Source of the DNA: an uncultured Alistipes sp.
GTDB taxonomy: Bacteria > Bacteroidota > Bacteroidia > Bacteroidales > Rikenellaceae
DNA: 50,690 nucleotides
Reading direction: 5' to 3'
Assembly (NCBI GenBank): GCA_944320665.1
Contig: CALUII010000009.1
Span: 1-50,690 of the forward strand
Shown: positions 34,714-43,117 of the stretch, in pieces
Layout of the letters: each line of letters opens with the position of its first letter
Numbering within the stretch: position 1 is the first letter of the stretch
Translations under genes and position numbers: made by a program
Notes under the pieces: generated by a model
Databases searched by the model: none
The model's input: the letters and a program-made list of their open reading frames with translations, nothing else
What the model was told of the DNA's origin: nothing

Positions 34714-34721
34714 TATGTTTG
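34714..34721 (+). promoter_or_regulatory. -7 box TATGTTTG of fba
   Basis: TATGTTTG, 59 bases before the fba start at 34781. Confidence 0.5.
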
Positions 34722-34780
34722 TGCGGTTATTGAGAGTAATACCCGATTACTTCATTTGTTATACTATAAAATTATTTAGT

Positions 34781-35773
34781 ATGGTATCGTACAAAGATTT
34801 GGGCCTTGTGAACTCGCGCGAGCTGTTCGCCAAAGCCATCAAGGGCGGCTATGCCATTCCCGCGTTCAACTTCAACAACATGGAGCAGATGCAGGCCATC
34901 ATCCAGGCCTGCGTGGAGACCTCGTCGCCTGTGATTCTGCAGGTGTCGTCGGGCGCCCGCAAATATGCGAACCAGACCATCCTGCGCTATATGGCTCAGG
35001 GCGCCGTGGAGTATGCCAAGGAGCTGGGCAAGAACATTCCGATCGTGCTGCACCTCGACCACGGCAACTCGTTCGAACTCTGCAAGAGCTGCATCGACAT
35101 GGGCTTCTCGTCGGTGATGATCGACGGATCGTCGCTCCCCTACGACGAGAACGTTGCCCTCACCAAGAAGGTTGTGGACTACGCCCATCAGTACGACGTT
35201 ACGGTCGAGGGTGAGCTGGGCGTGCTGGCCGGCGTCGAGGACGAGGTTTCGGCCGAGCACCACACCTATACGCGTCCGGAGGACGTTGAGGACTTCGTGA
35301 AGAAGACCGGCGTCGACTCGCTGGCCATCTCGATCGGCACGTCGCACGGCGCCAACAAGTTCAAGCCCGAGCAGTGCACGCGCAACGCCGACGGCATCCT
35401 CGTTCCGCCCCCCCTGCGTTTCGACATCCTCGAGGAGATCGAGAAACGTATCCCGGGCTTCCCGATCGTGCTGCACGGATCGTCGTCCGTACCGCAGGAG
35501 TACGTCCACATCATCAACACGCACGGCGGTGCGCTGAAGGATGCCGTGGGTATTCCGGAGGATCAGCTGCGTCGCGCCGCCAAGAGCGCCGTCTGCAAGA
35601 TCAACATCGACTCGGACGGTCGTCTGGCCATGACGGCAGCCATCCGCAAGGTCTTCGTAGACCAGCCCGCCGAATTCGACCCGCGCAAATACCTGGGTCC
35701 GGCCCGCGACGAGCTGAAGAAGCTCTACATGCACAAGTGCGAGAACGTGCTCGGCTCGGCCGGCAAGGCCTGA
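34781..35773 (+). CDS. fba: Fructose-bisphosphate aldolase, class II
   Basis: A 330-residue zinc aldolase. The start at 34781 (MVSYKDLGLVNSRELFAKA) fits the family; the in-frame extension upstream covers the promoter. Motifs are AIPAFNFNNMEQMQAI, the zinc-histidine stretch VLHLDHGNSFE, VEGELGVLAGVEDE, ISIGTSHGANKF (second zinc His) and VLHGSSSVPQEY (third). It splits fructose 1,6-bisphosphate in glycolysis. The DHGNSFE sequence is typical of the longer class IIB group found in Bacteroidetes. A single-gene unit ending in a strong terminator. Confidence 0.95.
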   Translation: MVSYKDLGLVNSRELFAKAIKGGYAIPAFNFNNMEQMQAIIQACVETSSPVILQVSSGARKYANQTILRYMAQGAVEYAKELGKNIPIVLHLDHGNSFELCKSCIDMGFSSVMIDGSSLPYDENVALTKKVVDYAHQYDVTVEGELGVLAGVEDEVSAEHHTYTRPEDVEDFVKKTGVDSLAISIGTSHGANKFKPEQCTRNADGILVPPPLRFDILEEIEKRIPGFPIVLHGSSSVPQEYVHIINTHGGALKDAVGIPEDQLRRAAKSAVCKINIDSDGRLAMTAAIRKVFVDQPAEFDPRKYLGPARDELKKLYMHKCENVLGSAGKA

Positions 35774-35811
35774 CGACACGGCACGCCCAACGGCGTTGCA
35801 GCGGTCTATAC

Positions 35812-35848
35812 GAAAGAAGCGATCCCCGCAAGGATCGCTTCTTTTTTG
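35812..35848 (+). terminator. Intrinsic terminator after fba
   Basis: AGAAGCGATCC / GGATCGCTTCT stem with a short CCGCAA loop, then T5-6. Confidence 0.92.
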
Positions 35849-35961
35849 TCAGGCCCCCAATAGCCCGCCCGCGGCCTCACCGTCGCTTCCGCACCACCGC
35901 CCACGCATCCCGCCACGAAACGTTCCTCCATTCCCGGAGTACACCCAAAGCAATCTTTTCC

Positions 35962-35969
35962 TAAATTTG
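35962..35969 (+). promoter_or_regulatory. -7 box TAAATTTG of the EamA transporter
   Basis: TAAATTTG ends 25 bases before the start at 35995. Confidence 0.55.
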
Positions 35970-35994
35970 CGGCGCAAAACAAGAATCATCACCC

Positions 35995-36969
35995 ATGAAC
36001 AACGGATCGAAAGAGGGCTGGCAGGGTCATGCCGCCATGTTCGGAGCTAATGCCATGTGGGGCCTGATGTCCCCACTCGTGAAACTGGTCGTCGCCGGCG
36101 GCGTCATAACCCCGCTACTGGTCACCGATCTGCGCATTTTCGGAGCCATGATCCTCTTCTGGATCGCCTCGCTCTTCCGCAAACAGGAACATGTCCCCCC
36201 CAGAGACCTTGCCAAACTCTTCGGCGCTTCGCTGCTGGCCATCGTTCTGAACCAGGGCTGCTTCGTCTTCGGCGTGGGCCTCACCTCTCCGGGCGACGCC
36301 TCGATCATCACCACCAGCATGCCGCTCTGGGCCATGATTCTCGCCGCCCTCATCCTCAAGGAGCCCATCACCTCGCGCAAAGTGGCCGGCATAGCCGCCG
36401 GCGCCGGCGGCGCCCTGCTGCTCATCCTGAGCGGCCAACCCGCCGCCGCAGCCAACTCCGCAGCCGCAGGCAACAACGCCATCTGGGGCGACCTGCTGGT
36501 ACTGCTGGCCCAGGTCAACTACGCCCTCTACATCGTGCTGTTCAAAAACTTCGTGAACCGCTATTCGCTCATCACCATCATGAAGTGGATGTTCACCTAC
36601 GCCTTCGTCTGCATGCTCCCCTTCTCGGCCCGCTCGCTCGCCGCCACCCCCTGGACCACACTCGATGCCACGACGATCGGCGCCCTCTGCTTCATTGTCG
36701 TCGGGGCCACCTTCCTGAGCTACATGCTGGTAGTGATCGGCCAGAAGAGGCTGCGTCCGACCGTTGCCGGCATGTACAACTACATCCAACCGCTCGTGGC
36801 CTGCATCGTGGCCGTTTCTCTGGGCATGGATTCGTTCAACACGGCCAAAGGGATTGCCGTAGCCCTGATCTTCGGCGGCGTATGGCTCGTCACCTCGAGC
36901 CGCAGCCGGGCCGATCTCGAAAAGCAGCAACAGAGTGCCGCCGGCACCTCCTCCGCAACGGAACAGTAA
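35995..36969 (+). CDS. EamA-family (drug/metabolite transporter) permease
   Basis: A 324-residue inner-membrane protein with ten predicted helices in two EamA repeats: the first about 10-148 (ANAMWGLMSPLVKLVV ... GGALLLILSG), the second about 165-310 (WGDLLVLLAQVNYALYIVLF ... GIAVALIFGGVWLVTSS). The repeat ends carry the usual ...LGEPITSRKVAGIAAG-type motif (ILKEPITSRKVAG) and RPTVAGMYNYIQPLVACIVA. Substrates of the family range from amino acids to nucleotide sugars and cannot be predicted here. The stretch AAAANSAAAGNNA between the repeats is an alanine-rich linker. Confidence 0.88.
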   Translation: MNNGSKEGWQGHAAMFGANAMWGLMSPLVKLVVAGGVITPLLVTDLRIFGAMILFWIASLFRKQEHVPPRDLAKLFGASLLAIVLNQGCFVFGVGLTSPGDASIITTSMPLWAMILAALILKEPITSRKVAGIAAGAGGALLLILSGQPAAAANSAAAGNNAIWGDLLVLLAQVNYALYIVLFKNFVNRYSLITIMKWMFTYAFVCMLPFSARSLAATPWTTLDATTIGALCFIVVGATFLSYMLVVIGQKRLRPTVAGMYNYIQPLVACIVAVSLGMDSFNTAKGIAVALIFGGVWLVTSSRSRADLEKQQQSAAGTSSATEQ

Positions 36970-37049
36970 CCGCCTGCACGGGTGACTCGCGCCGCCCGCC
37001 AGGATCGGCTCGGGGCCTCAACAAGACCTGCCCGCATTCGCGCCCTCCG

Positions 37050-37442
37050 CTACGGTTCGGAAAGGGGCAGCGCCCCAGCTCCGGCGTAACACATCACCAG
37101 TTCGACCGGTTCGTCGCCGCGGTTCTCTCCGTAGTGCCTCCGGCCAACCATCTCGACCACCCCTTCGCCAGCCCGGAACGTACGCTCCGCTCCGTCGGCG
37201 GCCACCACGGTCAACTCACCGCGCAACACCATCCCGGCATTGATTACCGGATGACTGTGCATGGACAGACGTGCGTGCGGCGGCACCACATAGTGCACCA
37301 CCGAGATCTGCGGCCTCGATACCGGATAGGCCGGCAGCGGCGCCCCGTCCCAACTGCACTCCACCCCGTCGGCCACCACCGTGCGCACGACCTGCGCCGC
37401 CTCTGCGGCCTGGGATTTTTTCTCGTCTTGACTCATATTCAT
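37050..37442 (-). CDS. Small cupin-domain protein
   Basis: A 130-residue protein with one cupin_2 barrel: the first motif is VVPPHARLSMHSHPVINAGM (metal-type histidines in MHSH), the second is MVGRRHYGENRGDEPVEL. It probably binds a divalent metal; the substrate or partner is unknown. The ATG at 37442 is chosen, 37436 being an alternative. A strong terminator ends only about 14 bases before the start, leaving no room for a separate promoter. Confidence 0.82.
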   Translation of the reverse strand: MNMSQDEKKSQAAEAAQVVRTVVADGVECSWDGAPLPAYPVSRPQISVVHYVVPPHARLSMHSHPVINAGMVLRGELTVVAADGAERTFRAGEGVVEMVGRRHYGENRGDEPVELVMCYAGAGALPLSEP

Positions 37443-37455
37443 CGTTTTTATTGAT

Positions 37456-37512
37456 CGAAAAAAAACTCCGGAATACTGCGCACCCCTCACAGGTACCACA
37501 GTATTCCGGAGT
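37456..37512 (-). terminator. Intrinsic terminator after threonine dehydrogenase, directly before the cupin gene
   Basis: ACTCCGGAATACTG (37465-37478) pairs with CAGTATTCCGGAGT (37499-37512): a perfect 14-bp stem with a 20-base loop, followed on the minus strand by T8. It stands between the threonine dehydrogenase stop and the cupin start. Confidence 0.88.
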
Positions 37513-37568
37513 GTTCCAGGAGCCGCCTCACCACCTTGGGACGGCCCACGTCATTGCACGCCGCGTAC

Positions 37569-38516
37569 TTATTTTGCGAGCTTCGTGCGGATGTGCTCCA
37601 GCATATCGTCCGTCATGCGCGACAGATCCCACTCGGGCTTCCAACCCCACTCCTCACGGGCGCACGTATCGTCCAGCGAGTTGGGCCAGCTCTCGGCGAT
37701 GGCCTTCTTCACGGGATCGACGTTGTAGTCCATCGTGAACTCGGGCATGCGCTTCTTGATCTCGGCATAGATGATCTCGGGCGTGAAGCTCATCGACGCA
37801 ATGTTGAAGCTGTTGCGGTGTACGAGCTTGGCGGGATCGGCCTCCATCAGCTCCACGCAGGCACGCAGGGCATCGGGCATATACATCATATCCATGTAGA
37901 CATCCGACGGCACGGGGCAGGTGAAGTGACCGCTGCGGATGGCCTCGTAGTAGATCTCCACAGCGTAGTCCGTCGTACCGCCGCCGGGCAGCGTGACGTT
38001 CGAGATCAGACCCGGGAAGCGCACCGAACGGGCATCCACGCCGAAACGCGTGTGGTAGTAGTCCCCCATGAGCTCACCGGTCACCTTGCAGACGCCGTAC
38101 ATGGTCGTCGGACGCATGACCGTATCCTGCGGGGTCTTGTCCTTGGGCGACGAGGGGCCGAAGGCGCCGATCGACGACGGCGTGAAGACGGCACACTTGC
38201 GGTCGCGGGCCACCTCGAGCGAATTGGTCAGCGCGCCGATGTTGACCTTCCAGGCCAACTGGGGATTCTTCTCACCCACGGCCGACAACAGGGCCACGAG
38301 GTTAAATATGGTATCGATGCGGTAACGCGACACCACCGAAGCCATGGCAGCCATATCGAGAGCATCGAGGGTCTCGAAGGGGCCCTCTTCGGCCAGCATC
38401 TTGCATTCGCGGACATCGGTAGCGACTACATTTGCGCCGCCGTAAATCTTACGCAGGTAGGTTGTCAATTCGGAACCGATTTGGCCACCTGCGCCTACAA
38501 TCAATATACGTTTCAT
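37569..38516 (-). CDS. L-threonine 3-dehydrogenase, SDR type
   Basis: A 315-residue protein of the extended short-chain dehydrogenase family. The NAD motif is ILIVGAGGQIGSEL (GxxGxxG) at the N-terminus; the catalytic set is FTPSSIGAFGP (Ser) and YGVCK (Tyr-x3-Lys). RFPGLISNVTLPGGGTTDYAVEIYYEA and SDVYMDMMYMPDALRA match the SDR-type threonine dehydrogenases known from Bacteroidetes and animals, unlike the zinc-dependent E. coli Tdh. It oxidises threonine to 2-amino-3-ketobutyrate. A KBL-like lyase is not adjacent. UDP-sugar epimerase activity is the alternative but less likely. Confidence 0.88.
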   Translation of the reverse strand: MKRILIVGAGGQIGSELTTYLRKIYGGANVVATDVRECKMLAEEGPFETLDALDMAAMASVVSRYRIDTIFNLVALLSAVGEKNPQLAWKVNIGALTNSLEVARDRKCAVFTPSSIGAFGPSSPKDKTPQDTVMRPTTMYGVCKVTGELMGDYYHTRFGVDARSVRFPGLISNVTLPGGGTTDYAVEIYYEAIRSGHFTCPVPSDVYMDMMYMPDALRACVELMEADPAKLVHRNSFNIASMSFTPEIIYAEIKKRMPEFTMDYNVDPVKKAIAESWPNSLDDTCAREEWGWKPEWDLSRMTDDMLEHIRTKLAK

Positions 38517-38540
38517 TCGGTTATTGGTTTAAATTGTCAG

Positions 38541-38548
38541 TAAAGGTA
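38541..38548 (-). promoter_or_regulatory. Probable -7 box TACCTTTA of threonine dehydrogenase
   Basis: On the minus strand TACCTTTA, one base off TAnnTTTG, 25 bases before the start at 38516. Confidence 0.45.
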
Positions 38549-38577
38549 GGGAATTTTTGCGAAAAATGAACATTTTT

Positions 38578-38608
38578 TTTGCAAATTCATTTTTCTTGTG
38601 TACTTTTG
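38578..38608 (+). promoter_or_regulatory. Two-box promoter of tRNA-Thr
   Basis: TTTG (38578-38581), 19 bases, TACTTTTG (38601-38608), 21 bases before the tRNA. Confidence 0.78.
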
Positions 38609-38629
38609 CATCACTCTAAACGAGCAGTT

Positions 38630-38701
<72 letters not shown>

Positions 38702-38709
38702 CACAAGGG

Positions 38710-38743
38710 ATCGGATCTTTCGGAAACGGAGGATCCGATTTTG
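38710..38743 (+). terminator. Terminator after tRNA-Thr
   Basis: ATCGGATC / GATCCGAT stem followed by TTTT-G; the loop is about 14 bases. Confidence 0.7.
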
Positions 38744-38820
38744 CATTTCAGACAACAAGCTATCGCCCTTTCAACCAACTTCGCCTCTATCCCGGCATGG
38801 CCATTCCGCCCTCCATCCAC

Positions 38821-38828
38821 TACCTTTG
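38821..38828 (+). promoter_or_regulatory. -7 box TACCTTTG immediately before the Kdo-kinase-like gene
   Basis: TACCTTTG ends 5 bases before the ATG at 38834, so the transcript probably begins at or within a few bases of the start codon. No TTTG box is seen upstream. Confidence 0.55.
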
Positions 38829-38833
38829 TTGTC

Positions 38834-39622
38834 ATGAAGCAACCGCTCACCACACATACGCACCTTCATCCGGAAGTCGTGTCCCTGCAGCCATTCATCG
38901 AGTCGCTGCCGCGAACCTTCGACACGGAGGGCACGCCCCTCTATCAGGGACGCAACACCCTGAAGGCGTTCGACACACCCGCCGGACGAGTCGTCGTCAA
39001 ACGCTACGGCAAACCAAACCGGCTGAATACCTATGTATATTCCTTTTTCCGCAAAGGCAAGGCCCGCCGTGCCTTCGAACACGCCGAGCGACTCCGCGCA
39101 CTCGGCATCGACTCCCCCGCCCCCGTGGCCTATGTCGAATGCCGTGACCGATACCAGATCGTCCGCACGAGCTACTTCGTCTCGCGCTACACGGACTACC
39201 TGCCGCTCACGCACGCCGCAGCAGCCTACCCGCAACCCGAAGCCGAAACCATCCTGAAGGCCTTCGCCCGCTTTGCCGCCACGCTCCACGAGCGGGGCAT
39301 CCTGCACCACGATTTCAACCAGAACAACATCCTCTATCATCTTGCACCCGACGGTTCGGTGCAATTCCAGCTGATCGACACCAACCGCATGTCGTTCGTG
39401 CGCCGCGCTTCGCGACGCGACTGCATCACCAACCTGCGCCGGCTGAGCTGCCCGGCCGAACCCTTCCTCTACATCATCGGCCACTATGCCGCCGCCCGCG
39501 GCTGGAATGTCGACGACAACCTGCTGCGCGGCATCCTCTCACGCCTGCTGTTTGAACGCCGCCAACAGATCAAGTCCGAAATCAAGGAGCGTCACCGCAA
39601 CGCAAAAAAACAACGACACTGA
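38834..39622 (+). CDS. Lipopolysaccharide (Kdo/InaA-type) kinase family protein
   Basis: A 262-residue small protein kinase-like enzyme. It shows the nucleotide-binding lysine in GRVVVKRYGKPN, the family-specific YSFFRKGKARRAFEHAERL, the catalytic loop HERGILHHDFNQNNILYH (HxDxxxxN) and the DFG-equivalent LIDTNRM. Relatives phosphorylate Kdo or heptose in the LPS core; the acceptor here is inferred only. The C-terminus is Lys/Arg-rich. The start at 38834 fits the promoter position better than an in-frame ATG upstream, which would read through the -7 box. Confidence 0.82.
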   Translation: MKQPLTTHTHLHPEVVSLQPFIESLPRTFDTEGTPLYQGRNTLKAFDTPAGRVVVKRYGKPNRLNTYVYSFFRKGKARRAFEHAERLRALGIDSPAPVAYVECRDRYQIVRTSYFVSRYTDYLPLTHAAAAYPQPEAETILKAFARFAATLHERGILHHDFNQNNILYHLAPDGSVQFQLIDTNRMSFVRRASRRDCITNLRRLSCPAEPFLYIIGHYAAARGWNVDDNLLRGILSRLLFERRQQIKSEIKERHRNAKKQRH

Positions 39623-39647
39623 CGACACGTTCTCGGGATTCTTTCCG

Positions 39648-39655
39648 TACCTTTG
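39648..39655 (+). promoter_or_regulatory. -7 box TACCTTTG of the DAHP synthase/chorismate mutase gene
   Basis: TACCTTTG ends 98 bases before the start at 39754, giving a leader of about 90 bases. No aromatic-rich leader peptide is evident in it. Confidence 0.55.
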
Positions 39656-39753
39656 CCCCTGCACGGGCCGAACGATATGCACACCCTGTCCATGGTGACA
39701 GGCCCCGAAGCCTTCTCGTCGACCCGCCCTACCGACAAACCGACGCAATCCCG

Positions 39754-40818
39754 ATGAACCTCCCCACCCTCCCCCTCTTTCCCGACAGCGGATCCCAGCG
39801 CCCGCTGTTGATTGCCGGCCCCTGCAGCGCCGAAACCGAGGAGCAACTCCTCACCACGGCTCATGCCCTGGCACAAGAGGGCATCCGACTCTTCCGTGCC
39901 GGACTCTGGAAGCCCCGCACCAAACCGGGATGTTTCGAAGGGGTGGGTGCCGCAGGTCTTCCGTGGCTCGCCCGCGTGAAACGCGAGACGGGCATGCGCA
40001 CCGCCACCGAAGTGGCAACGGCCGAACACGCCCGGGCCGCACGCGAAGCGGGCGTCGACCTGCTGTGGATCGGCGCTCGCACCACGGCCAACCCCTTTGC
40101 CGTACAGGAGATTGCCGACGCCCTGGCCGGATGCGACCTCCCCATTCTGGTCAAAAATCCGCTCAGCCCCGATCTCGATCTCTGGATCGGAGCCCTCGAA
40201 CGCCTCTCCCAGGCCGGCATACGCCGTCTGGGAGCCATCCACCGCGGCTTCAGCGCCCTCGACCACTCGCTCTACCGCAATCCGCCCCAGTGGTCGCTGC
40301 CGATCGAGCTGCACAGACGCCTGCCGCAGCTGCCCCTGCTCTGCGATCCCAGCCACATCGGCGGCCGACGCGATCGAATCGCCGCCCTGTGCCAGCAGGC
40401 AATGGACCTCGGATTCGACGGCCTGATCGTCGAGGCGCACTGCCGTCCCGACGAGGCGTGGAGTGACCGCGAACAGCAGGTCACCCCCGAGGAACTTCGA
40501 CACATCCTCTCCCGACTGGTCATCCGTCGCACGGACGATGCCTCGGACGGTCTCACCGCGCTGCGCCGCCGAATCGACGAGTGCGACGACGAACTGCTCG
40601 AAGTGCTGGCCCGCCGCATGCAGGTCGCCCGCGAAATCGGACGTTACAAACGCGCCCATACCATGCCCGTACTTCAGGCCCGACGCTACGAGGAGCTGCT
40701 CGCCCGACGCACGGCCCAGGCCGAACGCGCGGGCATGAGCGCCGCCTTCATGCAGGCCGTGCTGCAAGCCATACACGAGGAGTCCGTACGCCAACAGATG
40801 GAGCTCTCGGACGAGTAA
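39754..40818 (+). CDS. Bifunctional DAHP synthase / chorismate mutase
   Basis: A 354-residue fusion. Residues about 15-255 are the KDO8P/DAHP synthase barrel of the Ibeta type (LLIAGPCSAETEEQL, FRAGLWKPRTKPGCFEG, WIGARTTANPFAVQEIA, LVKNPLSPDLDLWIGALE, LLCDPSHIGG, GLIVEAHC). Residues about 265-345 are an AroQ-type chorismate mutase helix bundle (LTALRRRIDECDDELLEVLARRMQ, AREIGRYKR, PVLQARRYEELL). It joins the first step of the shikimate pathway to the first step of phenylalanine/tyrosine synthesis; in such enzymes the mutase domain often mediates feedback by prephenate. No other aromatic gene is adjacent. Confidence 0.93.
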   Translation: MNLPTLPLFPDSGSQRPLLIAGPCSAETEEQLLTTAHALAQEGIRLFRAGLWKPRTKPGCFEGVGAAGLPWLARVKRETGMRTATEVATAEHARAAREAGVDLLWIGARTTANPFAVQEIADALAGCDLPILVKNPLSPDLDLWIGALERLSQAGIRRLGAIHRGFSALDHSLYRNPPQWSLPIELHRRLPQLPLLCDPSHIGGRRDRIAALCQQAMDLGFDGLIVEAHCRPDEAWSDREQQVTPEELRHILSRLVIRRTDDASDGLTALRRRIDECDDELLEVLARRMQVAREIGRYKRAHTMPVLQARRYEELLARRTAQAERAGMSAAFMQAVLQAIHEESVRQQMELSDE

Positions 40819-40891
40819 GAAGGACGGCCTCAGACTGTTACATTTCGATGAAAAAACCACGTCGGCAATTGTAATCGTGGCAATTGTTGCG

Positions 40892-40899
40892 TACTTTTG
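40892..40899 (+). promoter_or_regulatory. -7 box TACTTTTG of the PhoB-like operon
   Basis: TACTTTTG ends 24 bases before the start at 40924. Upstream lie a direct repeat of GGCAATTGT (40864 and 40879, 15 bases apart) and TGTTACA (40836-40842), an inverted copy of a sequence found in the repeats before the phosphate transporter. Confidence 0.5.
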
Positions 40900-40923
40900 G
40901 GCGTGTAAAACCGAAAACGTGCC

Positions 40924-41607
40924 ATGAACAAACACAAGATTCTGGTGGTGGACGACGAAGAGTCCCTGTGTGAAATCCTGCAATTCAACCTCGAGGTCGA
41001 GGGCTACGAAGTCGATACGGCCAACAGCGCCGAACAGGCCCTCACGCTCCATCCCGAACGCTATTCGCTCATCCTGCTCGACGTGATGATGGGCGAGATG
41101 AGCGGATTCCGCATGGCCCGCATCCTGAAAGAGAACCCCGCAACGGCCCACGTGCCGATCATCTTCTGCACGGCCAAGGATACCGAGGACGACACGGTCG
41201 TCGGCCTCAATCTCGGTGCCGACGACTACATCACCAAACCCTTCTCGATCCGCGAGGTGCTGGCCCGCGTGAAGAGCGTCCTGCGCCGCAGCTCCCGCCC
41301 CGACACTCCGGCTGGCGAGGTGCTCGAATACGGCTCGCTGCGCATCGACCTCGCCCGCAAGATCTGCACGCTGGAGGGGACCGAAGTCAAACTCACCAAG
41401 AAGGAGTTCGAGATCCTCACGCTCTTCCTGCAGAATCGCGGCAAGATCTTCTCGCGCGAGGAGATCCTCCACCGCATCTGGAGCGACGAGGTGATCGTCC
41501 TCGACCGCACGATCGACGTCAACATCACACGCCTGCGCCGCAAGATCGGACCCTACGGCGAACACATCGTCACCCGTTTGGGATACGGCTATGGATTTGA
41601 GGAGTAA
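40924..41607 (+). CDS. OmpR/PhoB-family response regulator, probably phosphate-related
   Basis: A 227-residue regulator. The receiver domain (about 1-120) has VVDDEE, the phosphoacceptor in LILLDVMMGEMSG and the lysine in YITKPF. The winged-helix domain (about 133-225) has KLTKKEFEILTLFLQNRGKIFSREEIL and the recognition helix RTIDVNITRLRRKIG. It overlaps the sensor kinase gene by 17 bases. The likely role as PhoB rests on the PhoR-like kinase and the PiT transporter that follow, and on 11-bp direct repeats before the latter. Confidence 0.92.
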   Translation: MNKHKILVVDDEESLCEILQFNLEVEGYEVDTANSAEQALTLHPERYSLILLDVMMGEMSGFRMARILKENPATAHVPIIFCTAKDTEDDTVVGLNLGADDYITKPFSIREVLARVKSVLRRSSRPDTPAGEVLEYGSLRIDLARKICTLEGTEVKLTKKEFEILTLFLQNRGKIFSREEILHRIWSDEVIVLDRTIDVNITRLRRKIGPYGEHIVTRLGYGYGFEE

Positions 41608-43042
41608 GTTCTCGTTCCACCGACGGCTCTTCCTGCTGTTGCTCATCTTCTCGTGGGTGCTGGTGGGTTGCTTCGTCGGCTTCCAGTACGGCCGCGAACG
41701 CTACTTCAAGGCCGAAAGCCTCAATTCGCAGCTGCAGCTGCTCAACCTGCGTCTGCTCGACCAGCTCGACGAGGGGGGTGATCCCAGCCTCTTCGCCGCA
41801 CGCCACAAACTGAGTGCCGAAGGGCTGCGCATCACCGTCATCGAACCCGGCGGCCGCGTCATCTACGACTCGGCCGAACCGCGCGATTCGATCGCCCTGC
41901 TGCCCAACCACCTCGACCGTCCCGAGGTCGCCGCGGCCGTCGCCCACGGAACGGGATACACCATCCGACGCCTCTCGGAGAGCACCCACCAGACCTATTT
42001 CTATTCGGCCATGGCCGGCGAACGATACATCGTACGCACGGCCCTTCCCTACTCACTGCCGCTGCACGAGGTATTGGCCGCCGATCGCGAATTTCTGTGG
42101 TTCATGCTGGGCATCACCCTGCTGATGTGTCTCGTCGGCTACTTCGTGACGCGCCGGCTGGGCCTCAACATCACCCGCCTCAAGGCCTTCGCCGAACGGG
42201 CCGAGCGCGGCGAGGAGATCGGCAACGGAGAGTCGTTCCCGCACGACGAGCTGGGCGATATCTCGGCCAACATCGTCCGTCTCTACGCCCAACTGCAACG
42301 CACCACGGCCGATCGCGACCGCGAGCATGCCCTCGCCCTGCACCAGGAGCAGGAGAAGATCCGCATCAAAAAACAGCTCACCAACAACATCAACCACGAG
42401 CTCAAAACGCCCGTCGCCGCCATCCAGGGCTACCTCGAGACCATCCTGGCCAACCCGACCATGCCGGCGGCCCAACGCACCTCGTTCCTCGAAAAGAGCC
42501 TGGCCCAAACCGACCGCCTGCGGCGCCTGCTGATCGACGTCTCGACCATCACCCGCATGGACGAGGCGAGCCAGCTGATCCAGAAGGAGCCCGTACACCT
42601 CGATGAACTCATCGACGAGATCCGTGCCGACGTGCAGCTGCTGCCCGAAGAGCGGCGCATGCGCGTCCACTGCCGTCTCCCGCGACCGCTCCCGATCGAA
42701 GGCAACGCCGCCCTGCTGGGGTCGGTCTTCCGCAACCTCACGGACAACGCCACGGCCTACTCGTCGGGACGCGACATCTACATCGAACTGATCGGCGAGG
42801 ACGAGAAACAATACACCTTCCTCTTCGCCGACAACGGCATCGGTGTCGAGGAGGAACACCTGCCCCACCTCTTCGAACGCTTCTATCGCGTCGACAAGGG
42901 TCGCTCTCGCAAAATGGGCGGCACGGGTCTCGGGCTCTCGATCGTGAAGAACGCCATTCTGCTCCACGGAGGCACCATCGAGGCACACAACCGCGAAACA
43001 GGCGGCCTGGAGTTCCGCTTCACCCTCAACAAACGAGCCTGA
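41591..43042 (+). CDS. PhoR-like sensor histidine kinase
   Basis: A 483-residue membrane kinase: membrane segment 1 (about 13-31), a periplasmic PAS-like region (about 32-163), membrane segment 2 (about 166-186), HAMP linker, the HisKA domain with histidine in NNINHELKTPVAAIQGYL and the HATPase domain (VFRNLTDNATAYSSG, FADNGIGVEEEHLPHLFERFYRVD, GGTGLGLSIVKNAI). It is paired with the overlapping response regulator. The periplasmic domain means it could sense something other than intracellular phosphate; the PhoR role is from context. Confidence 0.92.
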   Translation: MDLRSKFSFHRRLFLLLLIFSWVLVGCFVGFQYGRERYFKAESLNSQLQLLNLRLLDQLDEGGDPSLFAARHKLSAEGLRITVIEPGGRVIYDSAEPRDSIALLPNHLDRPEVAAAVAHGTGYTIRRLSESTHQTYFYSAMAGERYIVRTALPYSLPLHEVLAADREFLWFMLGITLLMCLVGYFVTRRLGLNITRLKAFAERAERGEEIGNGESFPHDELGDISANIVRLYAQLQRTTADRDREHALALHQEQEKIRIKKQLTNNINHELKTPVAAIQGYLETILANPTMPAAQRTSFLEKSLAQTDRLRRLLIDVSTITRMDEASQLIQKEPVHLDELIDEIRADVQLLPEERRMRVHCRLPRPLPIEGNAALLGSVFRNLTDNATAYSSGRDIYIELIGEDEKQYTFLFADNGIGVEEEHLPHLFERFYRVDKGRSRKMGGTGLGLSIVKNAILLHGGTIEAHNRETGGLEFRFTLNKRA

Positions 43043-43117
43043 GGGCCCCGTCACGAACAGCCGGCTCGCCCGGCACAAAGCCCCCCTTTGCAGCATGGAT
43101 CAAAACCTTAGCAGGGC

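Noticed and set aside
39592..41646. Long minus-strand frame antisense to DAHP synthase and the PhoB-like gene (684 codons)
   Set aside because: The sense genes are certain and the antisense product has no recognisable features.
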